Below are positions 53,169-61,303 of a stretch of 64,000 nucleotides of DNA, piece by piece. A model generated the notes under the pieces. That model saw only the letters and a program-made list of their open reading frames with translations, was not told the DNA's origin and did no database searches. The translations under genes and the position numbers were made by a program. The number at the start of each line of letters is the position of its first letter. Within the stretch, counting starts at the first letter, position 1. Location: positions 54,418,882-54,482,881 of the forward strand of contig CM018032.1 in assembly GCA_008638375.1 (NCBI GenBank), in the 5' to 3' direction. This DNA is from Nyssa sinensis (Eukaryota; Streptophyta; Magnoliopsida; Cornales; Nyssaceae).

Positions 53169-55683
53169 TCCTAGTCCTGCATCAAGCATCCTTTGTGATT
53201 CCCGCATCGTTCCTCTATCCTATTCTATCTCATTCTCTAGAGTGCTCAATTTTCACCATGCACATCACCTTGGGAATCCCAATTTTTCCACACAATCGCC
53301 ACCCTCTCACAAACCACCGTTGTACTTTATCTCTCACCCACACTTTACACATGAGTTACACACAATGATTTTCTTCATCTAAATCTGATGGAAGGTTGAC
53401 AATATAACTTGCTTTTCAGTTTTAGGTTTAATATGTCATTTTTTAAACAATAGCGAGGTAGAGACTAAAGTAATATTATGATGAAACATGGAGTGTGTAA
53501 AGTGTAATTTACTCATTAGAAAAATGAGGGTTTATGTGGGAGTGGTTGCAACTAGCAAATTCCCCATAAGACCCTCATTAGAAGTCACGTGGCGACCTTC
53601 CGTCCAAATAAACACTTAAATCAAAGGTTGACATTTTAACTTGCTTTAAAGTTCAAGTTTCAATGTTTCATGATTTAAACTATAGGGACTAAAGTGAGAT
53701 TTTATAGAGAGTAAGTGTAATTTACCCTATAACTAAAGCAAGATAATTACTCTATCCATTTTTTTCTTTTTTTAAGTAATTGATACTGTTTTATCAATTA
53801 CTTTATTTAAAAATACTTAATAGAACACTATCACACTATCAGATTAAATGCATTAGCAGTTCAATATAACTAATCTATATTTTTGTACCACTTCAATGTT
53901 CCCATCCTAAATTTTTGTTGTTAAGTGCAATCTTACTGATTTAAAGATCATGGATAAGCATTAAAAGTTGGACCTCAGTATGGATGCAGATCATAGGGCC
54001 TAAGCTAATCTGTATCAGTTATCTAACTAATAAAGACATGCAGTACACATTAAAAAAAAAAAAAATCAGATGGAAACAAGTGAGAAGATCAACCAATGAA
54101 CACATTTTTCATATCAAAATATATTTATGAAAATAATTTTGAACAATCGATCAGACAGAAATTTATGCAGAAACGTTTCCCTCAAGCACAACATCCAAAA
54201 TACACTTAAGCGTACTAGAAAATATAGGTAGATGATGTAATTGAGATAGTATTGAGTGCATAACTATATTCACATTAAGCTTGTTTACCTTGACAGATCG
54301 CCAATAAGAATTCGGCCAACGAACAGGATCTAAGTCACCAATACCAGTTATTGTGCCCATGTATCTGGGTAAAGCAAACGATCCACATGTCAGAAAAGAG
54401 AAGTCCCCCACCCCTCCCCAAGATAAATAAAATTAAAAAAAAAAAATAACGATTTTCAGGCAGCATCCACTGGGTGTCACACTATTAAAGGGTACTGACT
54501 TTGTGATTAACTTGGGTAAAATGACCCTATCAAGGAGTGGTGAACACTACAAATTAGTCTGACAGGAAAACAACTGTTTACTGTGTGCATTTTCATACCC
54601 TAATAACAATTTATTATGGTGTCTGCCACAGTAACAAATGGCAAGCCAAGCATGAAAGTCCAGATCAAAGGTTTATGTTACATGAAGAGCTGGCCAAAGG
54701 ACTATCTTGCACCAAAAGGCAGGGCACATACAAACACCACCACCTTGCTCTCATGATTACATGAATATCTGGTCAAAGGATTTTATCTCACAGCAGATGG
54801 TGGGGCACATACAACTGCCACCTATTCCTGAATATGTGACAAGCATGCATACTGCACATGCCATCTCAAATATTTCTCATCCCTCCCAAAACAACTGCAA
54901 AGGTATAAACCCAATGCAATGCGGTTAAATATGTTGTAAAGCTACATCAGTAAAAAGGAAAATTATCACCAATAGTTTCAGCATGTCAAACCAAGAGATT
55001 CAAAAAAACATGCATAAGAATCAACATATCAAAATAATGAACATTGTATGAAAAATCAATTATTACAATACCTGCGCACACTAGATTCTTCAGTTTCAAA
55101 AAGCATCCGAAATCGCATCCCGACAGAAACACGTGTATGATATACAGCTTTAACATATTTTGAAAAGGGTATGACAAACTCGGATGGACTAGCCCTGAAA
55201 TAAAATGAACATTAAGTACAAACAGAAGGAAGAAGTTTAAAAAAGAAAGTTTTGAATATAGATTGCACCTTGGGTTGTAAAAAATTGTGAAACAACTATT
55301 AGTAGCTGCAGCATGAGCTGCAGCAGCAAGTAGTCCAATGTGCATGCTATCACTTGAAAGAACAGAAGACGGCATCACAGGTTTGTGGTCGAGTGGCACG
55401 GCGAATTCCCAAAAGAAGCTGATTTTTCTCATTCCTAATTACGGGAATCATTACAAAATTATCAGATAATAAAAACAAATGCCCACTCATGAACTATAGT
55501 AAAAGCTAAGAAAATGAATTCTGGTCCCTGCTGCTGACATGGGTGTGTCCATAGGACTTATCACCAAGAAGAAGAAAGAAGATAATGCATACCAGATAAA
55601 AAGAACAGAATCTCCAGCAATAAGTCTCTTTGCACTGACAAAAACACTCCATCCAGTAGTAAGAAGATGTCGTTTGGGTTGTC
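25875..55683 (-). CDS. ARF8: AUXIN RESPONSE FACTOR 8 (3' part; first exons beyond the window)
   Basis: ARF8 is a nuclear transcriptional activator that binds auxin-response elements. In known plants it controls flower, stamen and fruit development and is repressed by miR167 and Aux/IAA proteins. Eight exons are visible in plus coordinates: 55593-55683, 55269-55434, 55072-55194, 54289-54364, 44749-44896, 26641-27627, 26364-26554 and 25875-26007. They encode about 637 residues. The B3 part begins at [20 protein letters not shown] and the flanking dimerisation region follows. The glutamine-rich middle region carries the ARF8-type GMFPWMQQR and [15 protein letters not shown] blocks, and the PB1 domain follows it. 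ARF8 is about 810 residues in Arabidopsis, so roughly 195 N-terminal codons should lie beyond 64000. Two exons are one base too long (55269-55434 and 26641-27627). A Cys replaces the usual Arg in the conserved [14 protein letters not shown]8 rather than ARF6 is inferred from the middle region. Confidence 0.92.
26415..26435 (-). promoter_or_regulatory. miR167 target site in ARF8
   Basis: The 21 bases on the minus strand, from TAGATCAGG to GCAGCTTGT, sit over the codons for RSGWQLV. They can pair with miR167 (UGAAGCUGCCAGC...) at 18 of 21 positions, including the usual cleavage zone. This is the same position and sequence as the known ARF8 site, so the transcript is expected to be cut by miR167. 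Confidence 0.92.
26641..27627 (-). other. ARF8 middle-region exon (glutamine-rich activation domain)
   Basis: This single exon encodes the activator middle region, from [12 protein letters not shown] through repeated Gln-rich stretches to NPTSTFVK. It is 987 bases where phase needs 986. The frame changes at the TTT of 27264-27266 on the plus strand, where ARF8 relatives continue from ENLP into a HLLQQQ-like run. The downstream frame also matches ARF8 ([33 protein letters not shown]). Confidence 0.9.
27880..28470 (+). mobile_element. LTR-retrotransposon fragment (LTR end and primer-binding-like site)
   Basis: An LTR-like stretch with a TATAAATA box (about 28040) ends just before TGGTATTAGAGC (about 28165). 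That sequence resembles the initiator-Met tRNA primer site, TGGTATCAGAGC. The downstream part shares GGGAGATTCCCTACTTCCTAA- and CACGCCCGCA-like blocks with the copies at 33.5 and 56.9 kb. No coding region remains. Confidence 0.5.
29082..29508 (+). mobile_element. RTE-type LINE 3' remnant
   Basis: A relic open frame (about 29087-29272) carries KCWAIKK and [20 protein letters not shown], the conserved C-terminal region of plant RTE reverse transcriptases. The element ends with GTTGGGACAAAACTTTGTTGAGTTGAG, the family's 3' tail. It is 5'-truncated and has lost its reverse transcriptase core. Confidence 0.75.
30300..31400 (+). mobile_element. L1-type LINE remnant, zf-RVT region
   Basis: Decayed frames on the plus strand include [20 protein letters not shown] followed by an NNL block. 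This is the zinc-finger-like domain (zf-RVT) after the reverse transcriptase in plant L1 ORF2. Upstream are W-rich linker remnants. Several stops and frame changes show it is dead. It lies antisense to ARF8. Confidence 0.65.
31675..32640. mobile_element. Candidate non-autonomous element with G-rich ends
   Basis: The left part (about 31700-31800) and right part (about 32510-32630) are unusually G-rich on the plus strand. The outer ends (GGGATGGAACAATACCCC and the complement of GTTGCCATTCC) look related as inverted termini. Inside is a (CT)n(AT)n tract. No target duplication was found, so this is a tentative element. Confidence 0.35.
32160..32230. repeat. Compound microsatellite (CT)n(AT)n
   Basis: A long CT tract is followed directly by an AT tract. 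Confidence 0.95.
32640..33680 (+). mobile_element. Copy of a dispersed LTR-like repeat (copy 1)
   Basis: Shares ordered blocks with 56130-57035: CAAATCTTGGATGAC, GGGACATGTGGCA, a TATAAATA box near the middle, CCTGCATCAAT/CCCGCATCAAT, repeated GCCTAGCCTAG and a final AAGGCAATTGAACC-like block. There is no coding sequence. An LTR with its own TATA box is the best explanation. Confidence 0.6.
33825..34150 (+). mobile_element. LTR end with primer-binding-like site
   Basis: This begins near CCCCACGAGCC, contains the block ATTTATTTAAGTATTTTTATTTTATTTTA and a CT-rich tract, and is followed by TGGTATCAGAG (about 34139). An inverted partial copy lies at 34970-35125. Confidence 0.5.
34970..35125 (-). 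mobile_element. Inverted partial copy of the LTR at 33.8 kb
   Basis: Read on the minus strand it repeats the blocks of 33835-34000 in the same order: GGATATTTATTTAAGTATTT, TTTATTTTGGTAAGT, GTATTTAGGGTT and TTGGAGACAAGG. It directly follows an A-rich tail (TTACTTATC then 14 A's, ending about 34962). Confidence 0.65.
35126..36135 (-). mobile_element. L1-type LINE remnant (reverse transcriptase C-terminal part)
   Basis: Minus-strand frames hold decayed forms of the RT region. The LLF-ND-AIIF position (about 35870-35900), a form of 'RQGDPLSP' (about 36075-36100) and the downstream 'LLGKWLWRF' region (about 35330) can all be followed. Many stops are present. The copy is interrupted on its upstream side by another LINE. 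Confidence 0.6.
36136..37760 (-). mobile_element. Second L1-type LINE nested in the first
   Basis: Its 3' end appears at TTGATAGGTAATAGG (about 36140). Next upstream come zf-RVT ([20 protein letters not shown], 36515-36700) and RT motifs ([10 protein letters not shown] at about 37020-37050; RPDGMMM near 37350). It is 5'-truncated before the endonuclease. It starts exactly where the RT of the neighbouring LINE breaks off, which suggests insertion of one into the other. Confidence 0.6.
37795..38125 (+). repeat. 'GGACACG' repeat family, copy 1 (partial)
   Basis: This shares an ordered series with 38220-38825 and 47165-47735: GTGTCCAA, TTTTGAATGTTGATGATTAA-like sequence, and a TTTTGCGATTTGTG-TTTTTATGCCAATT block. 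It is truncated at its right side. Confidence 0.6.
38220..38825 (+). repeat. 'GGACACG' repeat family, copy 2
   Basis: It starts near CACTCTATTTTGTC and ends with the TCAACGTGTCCTCAACGTATCCGTGTCC region and a GTATCTCGCGTCC block. The same order and orientation are seen at 47165-47735. It is non-coding and probably a MITE or LTR-derived repeat of about 600 bp. Confidence 0.7.
39295..39470. repeat. Cluster of GTTTCCGTGGAAAC palindromes
   Basis: The near-palindrome TTTCCRTGGAAAC or its halves recurs several times within 170 bases, once as an exact tandem pair (GTTTCCGTGGAAACATGTGAATT, about 39346-39390). It follows an AT-rich, A/T-run stretch. Its role is unknown; it may be the end of a repeat element. 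Confidence 0.6.
39650..43140 (-). mobile_element. L1-type LINE remnant (ORF2: endonuclease end to zf-RVT)
   Basis: From right to left the minus strand carries the last part of the endonuclease ([16 protein letters not shown], about 42780-42860), the RT start ([31 protein letters not shown], 41791-42171), the FADN form of the catalytic box (about 41410), [20 protein letters not shown] (about 40620-40690), and zf-RVT with [17 protein letters not shown] (39680-40168). Multiple frame breaks show it is inactive. The 5' end and ORF1 are missing. Confidence 0.8.
41055..41315. other. AT-rich insertion inside the LINE remnant
   Basis: About 260 bases of AT-rich sequence interrupt the RT region between GGGAC/ACTTGCCCCC and the catalytic-box side. 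It has no coding potential and no clear TIRs. It may be a small, old insertion. Confidence 0.4.
43250..43372 (+). mobile_element. tRNA-derived SINE
   Basis: The head has a box-A-like stretch (CTAACTTGGTTGG) and a box-B-like GGGTTCAAGTCTCC, spaced as in a tRNA promoter. It ends in ACATATCAAAAAAAA, similar to the TTACTTATCAAAA tails of the local L1 elements. This suggests it borrows a LINE's 3' end. No exact flanking duplication was resolved. Confidence 0.6.
43373..43960 (-). mobile_element. L1-type LINE fragment (C-terminal zf-RVT region)
   Basis: A minus-strand frame at 43366-43551 includes [20 protein letters not shown], the conserved segment downstream of zf-RVT in plant L1 ORF2. The rest up to about 43960 is decayed. 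It lies directly beside the SINE. Confidence 0.6.
44090..44420 (+). mobile_element. LTR-like fragment
   Basis: This stretch contains a TGTATATAAG box (about 44300), a pyrimidine-rich tract and CAATAAGATTCTG near the end, in the order of an LTR U3-R-U5. No primer site or internal region follows. The call is tentative. Confidence 0.35.
44749..44896 (-). other. ARF8 exon at the end of the DNA-binding domain, isolated between giant introns
   Basis: This 148-base exon encodes [20 protein letters not shown] and [10 protein letters not shown], the highly conserved end of the ARF DNA-binding/ancillary region. Its donor (CAAG then GTATAT) and acceptor (ATGTAG) are clear. The introns beside it are 17121 and 9392 bases, so a gene finder using a normal plant intron limit would miss or orphan it. 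Confidence 0.93.
46255..46545. repeat. Tandem duplication with (ATT)n microsatellite
   Basis: GCCTAATTCTCATTACTTTTATGAATAG (about 46261) recurs as GCCTAATTCTTATTCCTTTTATGAATAG (about 46395). Both are followed by an ATT-rich tract and TATTTTAAT. The first copy contains an uninterrupted ATT array (46305-46334). Confidence 0.7.
47165..47740 (+). repeat. 'GGACACG' repeat family, copy 3
   Basis: Colinear with copy 2 at 38220-38825: GACACTCTATTTTGCC, TTTCGGAATTTC, GAACTTGAATCATGAATT, TTGATATAGTAATAA, AAAGTGTCCCCGGCGTATCTGTG and TCTCGTGTCCATATCC. It lies in the 9.4-kb ARF8 intron, in the same orientation as the other copies. Confidence 0.7.
48680..50850 (+). mobile_element. Ty1/copia retrotransposon remnant (integrase end to RNase H)
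   Basis: On the plus strand, in order: an integrase C-terminal relic ([15 protein letters not shown], about 48695-48745), reverse transcriptase pieces ([36 protein letters not shown] at 49504-49767), the [22 protein letters not shown] region (50078-50419) and the RTKHIKV end of RNase H, which occurs twice (about 50515 and 50700). Several stops and frame breaks are present and no LTRs were identified. It is inactive and lies antisense to ARF8. Confidence 0.8.
50851..51855. other. Intron sequence without recognised features
   Basis: AT-rich ARF8 intron sequence. No gene or repeat can be supported. Confidence 0.5.
51855..52600 (-). mobile_element. Composite of RTE tails and a retroelement piece
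   Basis: Two minus-strand RTE 3' tails lie at 51860-51955 and 52380-52500; both contain CAACTCAACT...AAAGC-TT and ATGAATCATGTC. Between them is a piece that reads TGGTATTAGAGCC on the minus strand, like a primer-binding site, bounded by a direct repeat of GCTCCAAAAG-TTAAGTTGTTAGAGAAT (about 51976 and 52192). This is fossil sequence. Confidence 0.5.
52680..52845 (-). mobile_element. Third fragment of the 33.8-kb LTR family
   Basis: On the minus strand it again shows the ATCCCGGAGGATAAATAACTTTTT, TTTATTTTATTTTAAGAG and CTATATAAAGGGC-like order seen at 33.8-34.0 and 34.97-35.12 kb. Confidence 0.45.
53117..53165. repeat. (TC)n microsatellite
   Basis: An uninterrupted TC dinucleotide tract of about 48 bases in the ARF8 intron. 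Confidence 0.95.
54289..55683 (-). other. ARF8 exons for the B3 end and dimerisation region
   Basis: Four exons encode [73 protein letters not shown] and [16 protein letters not shown]. Introns between them are 158, 74 and 707 bases with GT-AG ends. The [16 protein letters not shown] motif is typical of the ARF6/ARF8 clade. Exon 55269-55434 is 166 bases where phase needs 165. The frame changes at the GG of 55380-55381, just before the codons for VMPSSV. Confidence 0.92.
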
Positions 55684-56129
55684 CTACATGATGAGGACAA
55701 AATAAAACATATCAGCACGTGCAGAAAATTGTTCTTTATAGAATTTTCTAGATTATCTCACTGCATGTGGTAATAAAAAATCATTAGGCACTGCAAGCAA
55801 AGATGTTCTAAGCAGTTCCAATAACAGTTAGAAGTATCCCACCTGGACCAATCCCCCCAATTGATTACAGCCAAGGGCACCATACAACTAGTACTATAGA
55901 ATTAGAGAATTCAAAACGATGTAAAATTGTCTATAGAGAAGTTGGAGCCCCCTGTCTATAAAAAATGAAGAGTGCTTCTATATTGGTGACTCCACCAGTT
56001 TGTACTCAGACGCCGAACGGCCATGTGGAAAAGGGCACGTGCATAGGAGGCCATTGGACCCAATAATCTGCTAAGTTTTAATATCGGTCCATTAGGATTG
56101 AAAGCCGACATGCTTGGCAAATTGAGGAG

Positions 56130-57035
56130 ACTAAGTTTATATCCCTAGGCTGTGCGGAATTGTGCAACAGCTAAGGAACCTAAATACTTAGAATTTAATG
56201 ATGTACAAAATCTTGGACGACCACCTATAACATTTGAGAGTATTACACAAATCCTGAATCTTTGGATGACCAAGAGGTTCAAAGTTGTGGGCACACATTC
56301 AACGACAGTAACTAATCACTATGCAACACGAGACATGTGCCAACACCAAATGAAGCTTTTTTGTATACCATGTCCAGGGACAACCAAGAGTGAAGATATG
56401 GGACAGGTGGCACCAGCTCCAGTGCAGCAGGAACGACCCCACTAACCTGGGAAAGTGGGGGTAAATGGCCAATTGTGGGAATCATGGCCGTCTGTTATGA
56501 CTTAGTGCTACAGAAAGTGGAACATGGACGACAAGTGGGGATAATGCAAGGCAAGGCACAACTGACACCCCAATGATATTTATAAAAAACAAAATTGAAA
56601 ATTGGGTGAGGACCCTGCATCAATTATCATTTACTTATCTTTTGGCCTAGCCTAGCTTTACCCTAGTGTAGCTTTTTAGCCTAACATAGTTATAAGAATG
56701 CTCATAGCTATAACTTTACTACATTTCTGTCATCTCTATTCTTACTACCACCAGCACACTACAACTTGTAGTTGCAATCCTTCGTATTTATATTCAAAGT
56801 TGTAACAAACTACTTGCTTAATATAAGGTATTTTATGTGCTTCATTGGTCATTATCTTCTACTTTTTCATTTCAGTTGTTACCCTATATTAAAATCCTCA
56901 TTCTTAAAGGCAATTGAACCTTAAGGAAATGGCAATTTCTTGCTTCCAAACCACACCTGATTACACATATTTACAGTTAAGTGTGACCCCGTCCAAGCTC
57001 CAACTCTGAGACACGCCCATGCAATTTAGATTATT
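56130..57035 (+). mobile_element. Copy of a dispersed LTR-like repeat (copy 2)
   Basis: Colinear with 32640-33680: AAATCTTGGACGACC, TGGATGACCAAGAGGTTC, ATGGGACAGGTGGCACC, GGACCCTGCATCAATT, TTTTGGCCTAGCCTAGC and GGCAATTGAACCTTAAGG. It is non-coding. It lies in the ARF8 intron upstream of the B3 exons. Confidence 0.6.
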
Positions 57036-57150
57036 TTGAAACCAAACACCACCCTTCAACCATTCTTCTGCTCCGCTCCTTCCAGATTACCCACCAAATG
57101 CATAGAGGCACCATTGTCCACATCTCCCTTTCGTCATCCACGCCACAATA
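57036..57150 (-). mobile_element. Short LINE fragment
   Basis: About 110 bases resemble the end of the zf-RVT/C-terminal region of the local L1 elements (blocks like CTGCTCCGCTCCTTCCAGATTACCCACC, compare 36370-36400). It is too short to classify further. Confidence 0.35.
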
Positions 57151-57783
57151 AAATTTTTGAATAGAGCCTTGTACAGTTGTACTCAATTAAGTTCCTGTTT
57201 TTCTTAAACATTCTTCAATATTTCTATTATGTCATAAAGCCAGCTACAAGTCTATTGATTGCTCCTCCTTGTCTAGTAATTGCTTCTCCTCATCTAAAGA
57301 TTGCTTATTCTAGTGATAGCTGTGGCAGAAACTTGACAAACCAAGCAAGATTACTTTAAGATTGTCAGAATGGTAAATTTGAGCACTCCTTAGTTGCATG
57401 CACTCATAGAACTTCCACGCTGAAACAAAAATTGATTTAGAACAGAGCCTTAAGTAAGGGATTTAAGAATGCTCTATAACCATAGATGGTAGGATAAGGC
57501 TTTAATTCTGTGTATAAAACTGAAAAAGTAAGATTTGTGTTTAAGGGAAGATGTAGGCTTGAATTGTTTAAGGTTTGAGGTCGACTTTAGTATGAAATTG
57601 AAGGATACAGCTTACTGGAATTCTCAACAGCAAGAGAAGATCAATGGTTTTAGGGATAGTATAGTAAGGTAACCTAGGTTAGGGTTTGTGATTGAAGGAC
57701 TGGCGATTTGGTGAGTAAAGGGCTGGTCATGTCTTTAAATTCTGTGCAACAGTGCTGAGAGTGACTAAAATAAAAAAGAGGAT

Positions 57784-57810
57784 TGAGAGAGAGAGAGAGA
57801 GAGAGAGAGA
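57784..57810. repeat. (GA)n microsatellite
   Basis: An uninterrupted GA tract. Confidence 0.95.
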
Positions 57811-58106
57811 ACTTAGAATCTCACTAAGGCCTTCTAGAAGTGTCACCTAGAAGCATTTAATGGATTCTTGATTTCTTGCCAATAAAACAAAACAAAAACT
57901 GTATATAATTCTTATTAATTAAACTTCTTTTTTTGAAGGTCTGCTTATATAAAAGCATAGCTAATACAATAAGGAAACTCTCCAATTCAGAAACTCCTTG
58001 TAAACAAAGGATTACCTAAACTATGACTCAATTAATTCCAAGCAAAGAAAATTCTTAATGAAAGTAATAACCAAAAGCCTACTCACCCGAACATCAAATA
58101 AAAATA

Positions 58107-58335
58107 GGACAATGCTTGGCTCCACACTGGGTAGGAGGAACCTCCACCTATCTGCTTATGTGTCATTACCACAATCAGCCACATATACATTAAACAAGTG
58201 CTTTTTAATTTTATTTAAGTTTGATTTTTTTAGTTAAAACTAAATCGTCACTATGATATACATACAATTACATATGTGGCACAATAAGGTTGTTACACGT
58301 ATATGGGTAGTACCCAGTGGAGCCAAGCACTGTCC
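58107..58335. mobile_element. Small MITE with 25-bp terminal inverted repeats
   Basis: GGACAATGCTTGGCTCCAC at the left end is matched by the inverted form GTGGAGCCAAGCACTGTCC at the right end, each extended by TGGGTA/TACCCA. The unit is 229 bp and non-coding. The flanking duplication is unclear, so the superfamily is open. Confidence 0.7.
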
Positions 58336-58899
58336 ATAAAACTATATATACTAAAAAGTAAATAAATATCTCTTCCATTATATGAACAAGAGGATCTGAA
58401 TTCTAAGTATATAAAGGAGCAACTGAAGATGAGACCGTTACTTGCGTGGTCAAACTGATGTTGTAAGTTGAACATGCTATAAAATGTTTTAAAAAATGAT
58501 TTCAAGTCAAACTTCAATAACCATGGAAGAGGAGCTGCTGCACAGAAATTTATAAAAGTCCTGTGGAATTGATGCACCGAAATATATAAAAGTTTAAAAG
58601 AGACTCAGACCATGAAAGACAGTCTAGCAAACCTCTACAAGCTTCAATGTCACCTGACCACCATCTAAAAGTAAATAGACTTACGGTACTGCTTGTATAA
58701 ATGTTCCCTTGTTTTTTTTGTTTTTTTTTTTTTTTGATAAGTAAGAGTTGTATATATAATGGTGCCCAAGAAGGGCATCAAGGGCAAAAACTCCAAAAGC
58801 TTACATCTGCTTTAGAGAACCCAAAAAATCTACAAAAGAAGATACATTTACAAGGAAAAGTCCTCTTTAGCCCAAAAAAATAATAAGCGCAAAAAAGTA

Positions 58900-60990
58900 T
58901 CTTTAACAAAAGGAAGAAAGAGCTCCAGATCTTCAAAGACACGGTTGTTCCTTTCAATCCAAATACACCACAAGAGACAAATTGGGACCAATCTCCAAAC
59001 TCTCTTAATCTCATTTGAGAGATTGCATCATTCCCAAACCAACAGAAGGTCTTTTACTGAGCCTGACATAACCCATGAGAAACCAAACAGAGCAAAAATA
59101 ATATTTTCAGCAGCTCCACGAAACATGACAGTAGATAAGCACGTGATCCACTCTTTCTTCATCATTCTTACAAAAGTAGCATCTGTTAGCCAAAAAAAAA
59201 GCCTCTTTTCTTCAAGTTATCCGCAGTTAATATAGCCTTCCAAGAAGCTTCCCAGGCAAAGAAAGAAGCTTTAAGGGGAACTCTTGAATGCCAAATGAGC
59301 TTCCAAGGAAAGGGAGGGCTATCCGAATCGAACATGCTCTTATAGAAGGAGCGAACAGAAAAAGATTTCTTATCCAACCTCCAAACTCTCTTATCCTCCC
59401 TATCTTCCATAGCCTGAAAATTGTTGAGGTAACAAAGGAAAGAGCCCACCTCCTTAAGTTCTCAATCAAAAAAGTCTCTCCTAAAGCGGGGAGTTTAGAT
59501 AAGCTTGTTCCCAACTTTCTCCAAACGCTCGCTAGCCCATGCCACCTTATTGCTAGCCAAACTGTATAAAATAGGGAATTTCGCCCTCAACGACTCTCCC
59601 CCAGTCCATACATCATCCCAGAATTTCACCCTACCACCACTTTCGATAACCAAACTACATCTTTATGTGAAAATCCTCCAATCACCTCTAATGTAACCCC
59701 AAAGACCACATCCCCTCAGACCCTCCGCATTGCCCGAGCACCAACCCCCATTATTACACCCGTACTTGGAAACAATGATCTCCCTCCAAGCTCACTGTCA
59801 CTTTCACCAAATTTCCATAACCTATTTTCCTAAAAGGGCTGTATTGAAGATTTTCAACTCCTTTACCCCTAAACCCCTGAGAGATGCTGGCTTCTTGCTT
59901 TTATCCCAAGCAACTAAGTGAATCTTTTTACAATCAGCGTCGTGGCCCCATAAGAAATCCCTTTGAATCTTCTACTAACCGTCTTTGGCATAGTGAAGAG
60001 AGACATGAAATAGGTAGGAAAGTTTGCCAAAGTACTTTTAAGAAGGGTTAGCCTACCTCCCTTGAAAATGAGTTGGCATTTCCATCCTGACAGCTTGCTG
60101 AGAAATGTTTTAACCATTGGATCCCAAACCCCAATGGATCTCGAGGGAGCTCCCAACAGAAGGCCCAAGTAAACTATGGGAAGGCAGCCCACATTGCATC
60201 CCAAAGTGCTAGCTAACATGTCCATCTCTTGGATCGACCCTACCGGGGTAATGCTGCTTTTGGTAAGATTGATCCTCAAACCTGACACAGCTTCAAAACA
60301 CACTAAAATACATCGGACAAAGCGAAGCTGCGGCACTAAAGGGTCACAAAAAATGATGGTGTCGTCGGCAAACAACAAGTGGGAAATGGCAATGCCTCCA
60401 CCCCCTCTGTCCCCCGCCTGGAAACCTTTGATGAGGCCAACTTCCTCAGCACGAAGCATGAAGCGACTCAAGGCCTCCATGACTATCACAAAGAGAAAAG
60501 GGGATAGGGATCCCCCTGTCTCAAACTTCTAGAAGTACGGAAAAAACCTGCAGATGACCATTGACGAAAACCGAAAAAGAAACTGCGGATATGCACGACT
60601 GAATCCACTTCCTCCACTTGCCCCCAAATCCCCCCTCCCTGTGAAAAGTCCCAAAAACCGCCATCACATCTACTTTCAAAGCATCCCAACATTTTTTAAA
60701 GAAGGTCATAGAGAACCCATCTGGACCTAGAGCTTTATCCTCATTGCACGCCTCTAAAGCTCTCACCACTTCATCTTCCGAGAAAGGGATCTCTAGATTA
60801 GTGACTTCATCACCGTTCAAGCTTTTCAAGAGGATGTCATCCACCCTAGGTCTCCAACTACACGGCTCAGTGTAAAGGCTAGAGAAGAAGTCAACAATTC
60901 CTCTTCTGATGGGTTCCTCCTCGGTGAGAACTTGATCATTAATAATAATAGAGGAAATTCTATTCTTCCTGAAGTGAGAAGAAGCCATTC
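58900..60990 (-). pseudogene. LINE ORF2: reverse transcriptase and zf-RVT (broken)
   Basis: Motifs in order: an LGPDGFS block (about 60710-60730), SLRQGDP (about 60500-60525), FADDT with the two catalytic Asp (60358-60372), the thumb region (SGWKCQLIFKGGRLTLLKS, about 60040-60100), and zf-RVT with WHSRVPLKASFFAWEASWKA (about 59220-59290). Frames change at about 60500, 59920 and 59450. I describe the breaks only; no intact product is encoded. Confidence 0.85.
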
Positions 60991-61303
60991 TGTGAAAGAA
61001 TTTGGTGTTGCGGTCACCCTCTTTAAGCCAAATAGCACAAGATTTCTGCCTCTAAGAGATTTCCTCCATCTTGAGGATCTGCCCAATTTGGCCCTTTAGG
61101 CCAGCTCTCTCAACCCTTTTTTCATCAGATAGAGAGCCCTGCTGATCTTCCTTATACAAATCCATCTAGTTATTCAGCAAAGACTACTTCCTCTCCTAAA
61201 TTGAACCAAAGACCTCACGATTCCACTTTCTAAGATCTTCTTTGAGGAGTCTCAGCTTTTTGGCAATGCAAAAACTTGGAGACCCGGTCACAACATAAGA
61301 AGC

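Noticed and set aside
53042..53368. Open frame with Ser-Leu repeats that could look like a signal peptide
   Set aside because: The hydrophobic stretch is a translation of the TC microsatellite.
25875..55683. ARF8 as a processed pseudogene
   Set aside because: The copy keeps its introns with normal splice sites and an intact miR167 site, so it is not a retrocopy.
58293..58577. Possible upstream ARF8 exon
   Set aside because: Searched for the B3 motif DTSTHGGFSVPRR and neighbouring exon sequence between 55.7 and 64 kb; nothing matched. The first exons are inferred to lie beyond the window.
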